Under the pieces are notes generated by a model. It was not told the DNA's origin. It made no database searches and was given only the letters and a program-made list of their open reading frames with translations. This document shows, in pieces, positions 33,196 through 41,472 of a stretch of DNA of 64,000 nucleotides. The translations under genes were made by a program, and so were the position numbers. Numbering within the stretch: position 1 is the stretch's first letter; every line of letters begins with the position of its first letter. This DNA is from Bacteroidales bacterium (GTDB lineage Bacteria > Bacteroidota > Bacteroidia > Bacteroidales > F082), in assembly GCA_017427985.1 (NCBI GenBank), contig JAFRRS010000015.1, forward strand, positions 1 to 64,000. The letters run 5' to 3'.

Positions 33196-35289
33196 ATGGC
33201 AGCAATTGGAAAAATCAGACAACACTATGGCATTTTAGTGGTTATCATCGGTCTGGCTCTATTAGCATTTGTTTTGGGTGACTTGTTAAAAAGCACAAAC
33301 ACAAGAAGACGGAACGACGTGGCGATAGTCAACGGCGAGAAAATCTCCTATCAGGACTACGCAAACAGAGCTGACCAAACTATTCAAGCTCAGAAAAGAA
33401 GCAGAGGTTCCATCACAAACGACGAGTCTTTCTCACTCCGTAGCCAAACTCTCGACCAGATGATCAGAGAAATCATCATGAATAAAGAGTTCAAGGCGCT
33501 CGGTCTCACAGTGACAGAGGAAGAGCTCAACGACCAGTTCTTCGGCGAGAACCCTAACAAATATGTTGTACAAAACTTCACCGGCCAGGACGGCAAATTC
33601 GACAGAGAGTTTTTGAACAACTACTACAGCAATTTCGACAACTTCACCCCAGAGGCCCAGAATGAATGGGTTAACTTCGAGGAGTTCATCAGAGAAGACA
33701 GACTGAACACCAAGTACGAGAGCCTTCTCAAACACGGTTTCTATCTTCCCAAGAAACTCGCCGACCGTTACAACGAGAACAAGAACCTTAAGAAATCAGC
33801 TGAGGTTTATGCTGTTCGTTACGTCTCTATCCCAGACTCAACAGTCGTTGTGACAGACCAGGACAACAAGAAATATTACGACACCTACAGAACAAAATAT
33901 CCTACCGACGCAACACGCGGCATCGACTATGTCGTTTTCGAAGTGAAACCGTCAGAAGCCGACAGAGAGTCAGCAAAGAACTTTGTCAACGACGTGAAAG
34001 AAGGTTTGAAGACCTCAACAAACGTCGCTAACTTCGTGGCTTACAACTCTGACATGCCTTACGACAGCACATGGAAGAAATCATCAGACCTTCCAGTGGA
34101 ACTCGAGAACGTTGTGGCTGAAAACAATGTAGGTTTCGTTTACGGACCTTACGAGAGCGACGGCGCATTCAACGTTGCAAGAATCATGGCAAAAGAAAGC
34201 CGTTCCGACTCATTGAAGGCAACGCACGTGCTCATCGCCTACAAAGGTGCTCTCCGCTCATCAGCCACACGCAGCAAGGAGCAGGCACAGAAACTCGCCG
34301 ACAGCCTTTACAACTCAGTGAAGAAGTCAGGCAAGATTGAGAGTGTTGTCAGCTTCTCAGACGACCCGAGCGCAAAGACAAACAACGGCGACCTCGGCTG
34401 GTTCAACGACGGCGCTATGGTTTACGCTTTCAATGAGTTCGTTCAGAAGAACAAAGTCGGAACAATGGGTGTTGTCGAGACTCCATTCGGATTCCACCTC
34501 ATCAAGGTCACCGACCGCAACAAGGTACAGCCTATGGCAAAAGTCGCTGTCATCTCACACGAAATCACAGCCAGCACCGCAACAGACCAGGCAGTGTTCG
34601 CCGAAGTCAACAAGTTCGTCACAGAGAACAAGACAGCGGAGCAGTTCAACAACGCCATTGAGGCACAGGGTTTGAACAAGCGCACATTCCAGACCATCAG
34701 ACAGAACACCAACCGCATCGCCGGCATCAACAACCCGCGTGAGATCGTGCGTTGGGCATTCAAGGATGACACCGAGATTGGCGACGTTTCAAACGTGTTC
34801 GAGCTTGAAAACATGTACGTTGTGGCAGTTCTCACCAAGATCGTTCCAGAGGGTTACATCCCTTACGACGACCTCATCACACGCAACGCCGTACAAATCA
34901 AGAAGGTGAAGAAGGGCGAGATGATTGCTGAGAAGGCAAAGAAATACGGCACAGACTACCAGAAGATGATTGACGAGTTGAAGGGCGAGAAGCTCACCGT
35001 TGACAACATCACATTTGAGGGTCGTGGTGTTGGCAGCCTCGGTGTTGAGGACAAGGTTGGCGGCACAGCACTCGGCATGAAGGAAGGCGTTTATTCAGCA
35101 CCTATCGAGGGCGGCAACGCATACGTGGTGTTGAAGGTCACAGGCACGACACCTGCAGGCAAGACAGACTTCGACGCCATCCGCAGAGAGTATGTCTCGA
35201 AGTTCAACAACTCCATCCTGAACGGCAATCCGTACTCGGCATTGCTCGACAACGCAAAGGTTGAGAACAACGGAGTGATGTTCTTCTAA
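33196..35289 (+). CDS. PpiD/SurA-like periplasmic peptidyl-prolyl isomerase
   Basis: 697 aa. One N-terminal membrane anchor (GILVVIIGLALLAFVLGDLL), a SurA-N-type chaperone region (VNGEKISYQDY, DQMIREIIMNKEFKALGLTV), and a parvulin/PPIC domain near residues 340-445 (ATHVLIAYKG, SDDPSAKTNNGDLGWF, ETPFGFHLIKVTDR). Assists folding of exported proteins at the inner membrane outer face. Followed by a terminator. Confidence 0.92.
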   Translation: MAAIGKIRQHYGILVVIIGLALLAFVLGDLLKSTNTRRRNDVAIVNGEKISYQDYANRADQTIQAQKRSRGSITNDESFSLRSQTLDQMIREIIMNKEFKALGLTVTEEELNDQFFGENPNKYVVQNFTGQDGKFDREFLNNYYSNFDNFTPEAQNEWVNFEEFIREDRLNTKYESLLKHGFYLPKKLADRYNENKNLKKSAEVYAVRYVSIPDSTVVVTDQDNKKYYDTYRTKYPTDATRGIDYVVFEVKPSEADRESAKNFVNDVKEGLKTSTNVANFVAYNSDMPYDSTWKKSSDLPVELENVVAENNVGFVYGPYESDGAFNVARIMAKESRSDSLKATHVLIAYKGALRSSATRSKEQAQKLADSLYNSVKKSGKIESVVSFSDDPSAKTNNGDLGWFNDGAMVYAFNEFVQKNKVGTMGVVETPFGFHLIKVTDRNKVQPMAKVAVISHEITASTATDQAVFAEVNKFVTENKTAEQFNNAIEAQGLNKRTFQTIRQNTNRIAGINNPREIVRWAFKDDTEIGDVSNVFELENMYVVAVLTKIVPEGYIPYDDLITRNAVQIKKVKKGEMIAEKAKKYGTDYQKMIDELKGEKLTVDNITFEGRGVGSLGVEDKVGGTALGMKEGVYSAPIEGGNAYVVLKVTGTTPAGKTDFDAIRREYVSKFNNSILNGNPYSALLDNAKVENNGVMFF

Positions 35290-35340
35290 GAGACAAGATC
35301 CGGCTGTTTTTCAGACAGGATTAACAAGATTAACAGGATT

Positions 35341-35377
35341 GTAGAGATGCCATAATATGGCGTCTCTACTTTTTTTA
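35341..35377 (+). terminator. Intrinsic terminator
   Basis: GTAGAGATGCC pairs with GGCGTCTCTAC (one mismatch) around ATAATAT, followed by seven T. Just upstream lies an AGGATTAACAAGATTAACAG repeat of the kind frequent in Bacteroidales spacers. Confidence 0.8.
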
Positions 35378-35398
35378 ACGTCATTGTTATTTTTTTTG

Positions 35399-35407
35399 TA
35401 TCTTTGC
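35399..35407 (+). promoter_or_regulatory. -7 box TATCTTTGC of the RNA gene
   Basis: Points to a transcript beginning near 35414 with no open frame after it. Confidence 0.7.
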
Positions 35408-35413
35408 AAAGTA

Positions 35414-35613
35414 TAATATAAAAGATTAAAGTTATAAAATAAAACAGAACTTAACGCTCTTGTTCTCCTATTGAGAAGTCTGGAAAACTAATTCGTGTGA
35501 GAATAAGGAGGCGAGGTTCACGTCGCATGGCGTGAACTGTTACGCACTTATTTACACGTAGGCTTTCCAGACGCCTTCAATAGGGATAAGCGACAAACAG
35601 GGAACGCCTTTTT
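35414..35613 (+). ncRNA. ssrS: 6S-like RNA (SsrS type)
   Basis: About 200 nt with own promoter and a T-rich end (CGCCTTTTTTG). CCTATTGA and GTCTGGAAA (35467-35486) pair with TTTCCAGAC and TCAATAGGG across a long hairpin. Inside, GTG...AATAAG pairs with CTTATT...CAC, and GTTCACG pairs with CGTGAAC. A long rod with a large internal bubble is the architecture of 6S RNA, which mimics an open promoter and binds RNA polymerase. Identification is by structure only. Confidence 0.62.
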
Positions 35614-35652
35614 TGTTGCTTGCAAGACAAGGGGTTCGGAAAGGCGGGCGAC

Positions 35653-35913
35653 ATGAAATGCAAAACCACACCAAACGACTTCCATATCGGCAGAATCATA
35701 AAACAGGTGCTTGCCAACCAAGGTCGCACAGCAGTCTGGCTTGCGAAGCAAGTGAACTGCACGCCAGAGAACCTTTACAAAGTCTTCAACCAGCAATGGA
35801 TTACGATGCCGTTGCTTTTTGAGATAAGCAAGGCTTTGGATTACGACTTTTTCAAGGAGTGCTCGGAGTGGTTTCAATCTCAGTCTTTCAGACAGCCGAC
35901 TGGAACCACATAA
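35653..35913 (+). CDS. Small HTH DNA-binding protein
   Basis: 86 aa from the ATG at 35653. IGRIIKQVLANQGRTAVWLAK, then QVNCTPENLYKVFNQ and LLFEISKALDYDFF read as an XRE-like helix-turn-helix. Starts about 40 nt after the RNA gene end; no clear own promoter. Confidence 0.65.
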   Translation: MKCKTTPNDFHIGRIIKQVLANQGRTAVWLAKQVNCTPENLYKVFNQQWITMPLLFEISKALDYDFFKECSEWFQSQSFRQPTGTT

Positions 35914-36170
35914 ACGCCATCCGATCTCATATATGCGTACCCTCCTACAGCAGTCAACACCATCAAGAAAGACGGATATTTCATTTTGGTAGTGTCTATT
36001 TTATCTGCAAGTTTCTTTAGTGTCACGGCTCCTTCATCAATAAGGGTTTCTCCGCCCAATTTTATTTCTATAAGACCATAGCTACCATTCCTTAAATGCA
36101 CTACAGCATCACATTCCAATCCATTTTTGTCACGATCTTGTCTGCAATTCTATTTTTATATGTAACGCCA
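35880..36170 (-). pseudogene. C-terminal fragment of a DUF4143-type ATPase
   Basis: The minus frame RDKNGLECDAVVHLRNGSYG, LIEIKLGGETLIDEG and VYVVPVGCLKD is the nuclease-like end (E-C-D...E-I-K) of AAA/DUF4143 ATPases. Nothing of the ATPase domain remains upstream. Confidence 0.75.
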
Positions 36171-36596
36171 ACATTCATAACAAACAAAATTTAGATGGAG
36201 TAAAAATAATACTTTTTAATTGATTTCCAAATATTTTTGTAATTTTTATTCCGTCAGTTGGCTGCTTTTCATTCCGCTGCAATTACATATAATAGCAACG
36301 CACAAAACCACGACAGCCAAAAGTATGTGTTTGATTTTTACAAATGTAATCCCAGAATAGAATCAACAATAACGGCTAATGACACAGTGAAGGCATTGGC
36401 GATGGCTCAGTGCGAAATCGACAACACATTGATGGTCAATGTATTGGCAGCGATATATCCCGAAATAATACAAGCATTTTCCGCTGCTATTGCCAGCAGC
36501 CTATTACCAAATGGTGCACATACATCAGTACGCACCCAAGAAGATGTGTGTGGCATCTCTATATTTTTAAAATATTTTAAAAAAATAAATTATTTT
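36171..36596. other. AT-rich spacer, no supported gene
   Basis: A 115-codon frame with a TTG start exists at 36258-36605 but has no ribosome site, promoter or recognisable family. I see no repeat or RNA here. It probably consists of degraded accessory DNA. Confidence 0.4.
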
Positions 36597-36641
36597 AAAG
36601 TATAGTTTGAAATATTTTAGTATTTTTGCAAAGTATACTTT
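36597..36641 (+). promoter_or_regulatory. Promoter with two palindromic operator-like sites
   Basis: AAAGTATAGTTT (36597-36608) and the perfect palindrome AAAGTATACTTT (36630-36641) are 33 bp apart and flank the -7 box TATTTTTGC (36621-36629). Confidence 0.6.
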
Positions 36642-36652
36642 AAGATAATTTT

Positions 36653-37933
36653 ATGGACAAGCAAGTTATCAAAACCATCATCGGTGAAAAACAACAGGAA
36701 ATCAAAGAAGTAAGGCTATTACAACGAGGCGAAATCTTTGACAGTAAATCACGATATGTCCTAACAGGAATTCGACGCGCTGGAAAGTCATACACACTAT
36801 ATCAGGATATGCTGAACAAGATGTCGTCAGGCATGGCTCAGGTTGAAGATTTTCTTTATATCCATTTTGAAGATGAGCGTATCGCATCAATAGAAGCGTC
36901 TGAATTGGGATTAATTTTGGACGCGTATTGGGAAATGTATGACCAAAAGCATCCATACATATATCTTGACGAGATTCAGAATATCACCGGATGGGAAAAA
37001 TTTGCCAGAAGATTAGCTGAATCGAAACACCATGTCATGATAACTGGCAGCAATGCCAAAATGTTAAGCAAGGAAATCACAACAACACTTGGCGGCAGTT
37101 ATATTCCTCGCGACATTTATCCTTTTTCATTTGAGGAATATCTGCAATACTATAATGTGAAACTTGACAAAAATTGGGAATATAACCCAGAACAACGTCT
37201 CTCCGTCATCCGTCATTTCAATGAATATTTTTATCATGGAGGTTTTGCTGAAAGTTTCGAACAGCAAAACAAACGCGAATGGCTGACATCATTATATCAG
37301 AAGATTTTGCTTGGCGACATTGTTGAGCGAAACAAAATCAGAAATCCGCGCGTCCTGAGATTATTAGCAAGGAAACTGGCAGAAAGCGTGATGCAACCTA
37401 CAACGCTGAAACGTTTGGAAAACATCATAAAATCAACTGGTGACAGCATCAGCCAAACTGTGTTGAAGGACTATTTAGGATATATGGAAGATGCCTATCT
37501 CATTTTTTCCATACCAAACCTCACATCGCCTCTAACCGAGCAGCAGACCATTATGAAGCGCTATTTTGCCGATAATGGTATTCTGAACAATTTCTTTATC
37601 AATGGTGAGACAAAGTTGCTTGAAAACATTGTGGCGATACAGCTTAACAAAATATACCACAATACAGAGGACGAAACCAGGCTGTTTTATTATAACAAAG
37701 GTGTTGAAGTCGATTTTTGCATTCCGGAAATAGAACTTGCCATACAAGTGTCATACAAAATAGATGACATTGATACCTACGACAGAGAGGTTGGCGGATT
37801 AATCAAGTTTCTCAAAGCCTTCAAGAACTATCATGGGATTATAATCACATGGGACACCGAGCGCCAAATTACAGAGGATGGCATTAGCATTGAGGTTGTG
37901 CCGGTATGGAAATGGCTGCTGAATACAAAATAG
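36653..37933 (+). CDS. AAA ATPase with DUF4143 domain
   Basis: 426 aa. Walker A LTGIRRAGKSYTLYQ (near residue 40), Walker B PYIYLDEIQNI (near 101), sensor MITGSNAKMLSKEI, then a C-terminal DUF4143 nuclease-like part (FYYNKGVEVDFCIPEIELAI). Typical of orphan ATPases scattered in Bacteroidota accessory DNA. Separated by ~245 bp, with a terminator, from the large operon that follows. Confidence 0.9.
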   Translation: MDKQVIKTIIGEKQQEIKEVRLLQRGEIFDSKSRYVLTGIRRAGKSYTLYQDMLNKMSSGMAQVEDFLYIHFEDERIASIEASELGLILDAYWEMYDQKHPYIYLDEIQNITGWEKFARRLAESKHHVMITGSNAKMLSKEITTTLGGSYIPRDIYPFSFEEYLQYYNVKLDKNWEYNPEQRLSVIRHFNEYFYHGGFAESFEQQNKREWLTSLYQKILLGDIVERNKIRNPRVLRLLARKLAESVMQPTTLKRLENIIKSTGDSISQTVLKDYLGYMEDAYLIFSIPNLTSPLTEQQTIMKRYFADNGILNNFFINGETKLLENIVAIQLNKIYHNTEDETRLFYYNKGVEVDFCIPEIELAIQVSYKIDDIDTYDREVGGLIKFLKAFKNYHGIIITWDTERQITEDGISIEVVPVWKWLLNTK

Positions 37934-37960
37934 ATTATATCAGTTTGAAAACATGTTTTA

Positions 37961-38000
37961 TTCAGCGGTGAACGACTTGTTTTGTGTGTTTGCCGCTGAA
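37961..38000 (+). terminator. Probable terminator
   Basis: TTCAGCGG (37961-37968) pairs with CCGCTGAA (37993-38000), followed by TAATTTTATT. Confidence 0.55.
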
Positions 38001-38120
38001 TAATTTTATTACCCACAAAAACCAAAACAAAATTAATTTGCTATTTTTCCTATAATTATTTTCATATTTTCCGATAATTTAAGTAGTAGCGTAAGGCTTT
38101 GATTTTTAATTATTATGGTC

Positions 38121-38129
38121 TAAATTTGC
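38121..38129 (+). promoter_or_regulatory. -7 box TAAATTTGC of the 12-gene operon
   Basis: 49 nt before the first ATG. No other strong -7 box with suitable spacing is seen until the AbiE unit at 52.6 kb. Confidence 0.7.
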
Positions 38130-38177
38130 AGTGTGCTAATGCAGCATATTATACTGATTAACTAATTATTTATAATT

Positions 38178-39473
38178 ATGATAAGAAAACCTTTACTTTT
38201 TTTGTGCATACTATGTATAATCTGTTGTACTGATAGAGGAAATGCCACCAGCAGACGTATTCGTTCCAATAGCGGAGAGCCAGAACAGGTCTTGAATGAT
38301 GACACTTTGTTAAAGAACAAAGAAAGAGTTAAACCTATTGTCAATGTTTACATAGAGAATTCAGCTAGCATGGATGGTTATGTCCAAGGTACTGCTGATT
38401 TCAAAACAACAGTTTATAGCTTCTTGCAGTATATTAAAATTCAGAACGTTTGCGACAGTTTGAATCTTTTCTATCTAAATAGCAGAATATTCCCTCAAGG
38501 AACAGTTACAGATGATAACTTGGAAGTACTTAAATATTTTGTTGAAAGATTAGATCCAAATTCGTTTAGACTTAAAGGAACTGTTCCGGGTGAGAACTCA
38601 AGAGGAACATCAGATATTGATGATTTGTTGAGATCGATAATCAGTACTACAGATGAGAATGTTATATCAATTTTAATTACTGATGGTATTTTTTCACCAG
38701 GAAAAGGAAGAGATGCTAATGAATATGTAGCAGCTCAAAAAATTGGTTTGATGGGAACATTCTCTACACTAATGAATAAAATAAAAAATGCTGCCGTTAT
38801 ATTGTATAAAATGGAATCTCAATTTGAAGGTATTTATTATGATAAAACTGACACAAAAATACCGTATAGAGGTTTGAGGCCTTATTATATTTGGGTCGTA
38901 GGAAGTACTGAGAATTTGACAGAATTATTGAATAAAGTACCTAAGAATAAGTTTAACACTGAGCCTGAAGAGATTTTTATGATTTCTGAAGTAACAAATC
39001 AAACAAGATATATTGTTGATGACAATTATGGAGTTCATAAAAAGAATAAAGGTAACAAGTATGTCGTCGAAGGACTTACAAAAGATAAATCAGGAAAAGT
39101 CAGATTTGCTGTAAAGGTTGATTTGTCAGGGGTTTTAGTTGACGATTCTTATTTGCTGAATCCCGATAATTATTTCTATAATTTGAATAATTATTCTCTT
39201 GAAATCCAAAAGCTAGATAATAATCCTAAATATACTCATAAACTAAAGTTTGCATCGAAAGATGGAAAACCTCATCCTGGAGTAATGTCTATAAAGCTAA
39301 AAATGGAAGAGCCAAAATGGGCTGAATCGTCTAATGATAATTATGGAGGAAGCCCTCTGGAGGGTAAGACATACGGATTAAAGTATCAAATAGATGGTTT
39401 ATATGAAGCTTTTACCAAAGACATGAAGGATGTACAGAAATATTATAATGAAATAATAATAAAAATTCAATAA
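38178..39473 (+). CDS. vWA-like lipoprotein (operon gene 1)
   Basis: 431 aa. Lipoprotein signal ending LCIICC (Cys 16/17). From residue 54 a von Willebrand A-like domain: VNVYIENSASMDGYVQG, a MIDAS-like ExSxS motif with Glu60 in place of the usual Asp, Ser62 and Ser64; RGTSDIDDLL supplies the Thr, and SILITDGIFSPG the Asp (169). The rest (~250-431) is beta-rich with no named domain. Likely faces the periplasm and could bind a partner through a metal ion. First gene of the operon with the tubulin-like and actin-like NTPases. Confidence 0.75.
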   Translation: MIRKPLLFLCILCIICCTDRGNATSRRIRSNSGEPEQVLNDDTLLKNKERVKPIVNVYIENSASMDGYVQGTADFKTTVYSFLQYIKIQNVCDSLNLFYLNSRIFPQGTVTDDNLEVLKYFVERLDPNSFRLKGTVPGENSRGTSDIDDLLRSIISTTDENVISILITDGIFSPGKGRDANEYVAAQKIGLMGTFSTLMNKIKNAAVILYKMESQFEGIYYDKTDTKIPYRGLRPYYIWVVGSTENLTELLNKVPKNKFNTEPEEIFMISEVTNQTRYIVDDNYGVHKKNKGNKYVVEGLTKDKSGKVRFAVKVDLSGVLVDDSYLLNPDNYFYNLNNYSLEIQKLDNNPKYTHKLKFASKDGKPHPGVMSIKLKMEEPKWAESSNDNYGGSPLEGKTYGLKYQIDGLYEAFTKDMKDVQKYYNEIIIKIQ

Positions 39474-39497
39474 ATTAATTACTAAATAACTATTACT

Positions 39498-39980
39498 ATG
39501 TTCAACACTATTTATGGATGGTTTTCTTCATTGTATGGAGTTGACCTTGATGATTATCTTATTGGATTTACTCGTATGGTAAATGCTGAGGGAGATCCGG
39601 TATGGGAAGCAAATCATTATGTTATGTTTGGCTTTATAGCCTTAGGTATTGCACTTTTTATTGCCGTAGTTTACTATTATATTATTAATAGTGCACATTT
39701 CAATAAGATCTGGTCTTGGCTCACTATGTTACTTATTACCGGGCTTGTTAATCTTTTTATTGGTGCTGGTGTCATAATATCAAGATTAAATTCAGGTGAA
39801 ATTGACAGATGTCTTGATGAGATTGCACAAGATGGCAATGAATTATATTTGAACAGTGTTAAAACTGCGGACTGTTGGATGTTCGGATTAGCTAATTTAT
39901 TTGTGTCTGTTGCGTTCTTTATTATTATCTCATTAATAATAAAATGGGGTAGTTCAAGCTGTAAACGCTCACCATTCTGA
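39498..39980 (+). CDS. Three-helix inner-membrane protein (operon gene 2)
   Basis: 160 aa. Membrane segments near 41-63 (YVMFGFIALGIALFIAVVYY), 70-95 (WSWLTMLLITGLVNLFIGAG) and 125-148 (CWMFGLANLFVSVAFFIIIS). No family assigned. Short gaps on both sides (24 and 27 bp) put it in the operon. Confidence 0.8.
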   Translation: MFNTIYGWFSSLYGVDLDDYLIGFTRMVNAEGDPVWEANHYVMFGFIALGIALFIAVVYYYIINSAHFNKIWSWLTMLLITGLVNLFIGAGVIISRLNSGEIDRCLDEIAQDGNELYLNSVKTADCWMFGLANLFVSVAFFIIISLIIKWGSSSCKRSPF

Positions 39981-40007
39981 TTTTAAACCAATGAAAATGT
40001 TTTAATT

Positions 40008-41468
40008 ATGGCTAAATTATATGTAATAGGAATCGGAGGAACCGGTTCGAGAGTGCTAAAATCACTCACAATGCTTATGGCAGCAGGAGTACGTGTTGAA
40101 GATGACAAGCAAAGATCATACGAAATTATCCCCGTCATTATCGACCCCGACCATGCAGCAGCTGACTTGACACGAACTGTCAAACTCATGAAAGATTACA
40201 GCAAGGTTTATAATACACTTGATCACAACAGCAGTAATCAAAACAAGTTCTTTGGAACCAAAATAAATATGGAGATTATTCCCGAAGTCAGACTTCCTTT
40301 GGAAAATACTCTTGACGTTGATTTCAAAGATTATATTGGCTTGCCTTACATGAGAGACATCGACAATTTACCAAACGCTAATTTTGCACTTGTATCAACA
40401 TTGTTCTCTCAGAAGAATTTGGATGCAAAAATGGAGGTCGGTTTCAAGGGTAACCCAAATATTGGAAGTGTTGTACTCAACCAATTCGCTCTAACAAAAC
40501 AATGGACAGATTTAGTAGCATCATTTGGACAAGACGATAGGATTTTCGTTATTTCTTCAATTTTCGGAGGAACCGGCGCAAGTGGATTTCCTCTTTTGTT
40601 AAAGAAAATCCGTTCTGTTGACGAAAAACTTCCCGGTTGCAAAAACATTAAGGATTCTATTATAGGTGCAATAACAGTACTACCTTATTTTGATGTAAAG
40701 CCTGCCGAAGATAGCGAAATTGATTCTTCAACGTTCATGTCAAAAACAAAAGCTGCGCTTAGTTATTATGACCGTAATATGACAGAAGCCAACATGATTT
40801 ATTACATTGGTGACAAACAAAAAAAGCAATATGAAAATTCGGAGGGAGGAGCAACCCAACAAAACAGGGCTCATTTCATCGAATTAGCATCAGCACTAGC
40901 CATTGTTGATTTTGCGCGTCAATCAGACCTTGAAACAACAGAAGGAAAGCCTTCAAAGGTGCAATATAAAGAATTTGGTATAAGAGATGAAGTGGACGAG
41001 ATTTTGTTTGGCAATTTGGATAATTATACAAATCTTAACATAAAGAAACCATTGGTAATGTTTACCATGTTCTGTAAATATATGAAAGAACAGTTGGCCG
41101 ATTCTGTAGGCAAACAACCTTGGTCAAAAGATTTGAAATTTGATACAAATTTTGTCAGAAGTCATTTTTATGGAGCTTTATTGAAAGACATTGAAACGGC
41201 ATATATCCAGTGGCTTGAAGAAATGGCAGATAACAGCAGGGCTTTTACTCCTTTTGATTTGCGCGAGAAGAAAAATGATGTTTTTGCATTAATTAAAGGT
41301 GTAGTACCAGCAAAAGTATTCAGCTTTAGTTCAAATTATGCGTTGTTTGACGATTACCTTAATAAAAAACAAGGCAAAATAAACCACGGTTCATCAAAAG
41401 AGAACATGTTCGTCGAACTGTTCTATACAGCAATAAATGATTTGGTAAAAGATAAATTTAGATTATAA
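40008..41468 (+). CDS. Tubulin-like GTPase (operon gene 3)
   Basis: 486 aa. The first strand and loop LYVIGIGGTGSRVLKSLTML (residues 4-23) form the tubulin/FtsZ-type N-terminal nucleotide loop, IIPVIIDPDHAAAD an acidic strand end, and SSIFGGTGASGFPLLLKKI (183-201) the glycine-rich tubulin signature in the form GGTGxSG. This matches the bacterial tubulin-like family (Tubulin_2 type), not FtsZ. Four bp before the actin/Hsp70-fold gene. Whether it forms filaments is unknown. Confidence 0.85.
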   Translation: MAKLYVIGIGGTGSRVLKSLTMLMAAGVRVEDDKQRSYEIIPVIIDPDHAAADLTRTVKLMKDYSKVYNTLDHNSSNQNKFFGTKINMEIIPEVRLPLENTLDVDFKDYIGLPYMRDIDNLPNANFALVSTLFSQKNLDAKMEVGFKGNPNIGSVVLNQFALTKQWTDLVASFGQDDRIFVISSIFGGTGASGFPLLLKKIRSVDEKLPGCKNIKDSIIGAITVLPYFDVKPAEDSEIDSSTFMSKTKAALSYYDRNMTEANMIYYIGDKQKKQYENSEGGATQQNRAHFIELASALAIVDFARQSDLETTEGKPSKVQYKEFGIRDEVDEILFGNLDNYTNLNIKKPLVMFTMFCKYMKEQLADSVGKQPWSKDLKFDTNFVRSHFYGALLKDIETAYIQWLEEMADNSRAFTPFDLREKKNDVFALIKGVVPAKVFSFSSNYALFDDYLNKKQGKINHGSSKENMFVELFYTAINDLVKDKFRL

Positions 41469-41472
41469 TATT

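Noticed and set aside
36258-36605. 115-codon open frame with a TTG start
   Set aside because: No promoter, ribosome site or recognisable family; lies among degraded accessory DNA. Kept only as a spacer note.
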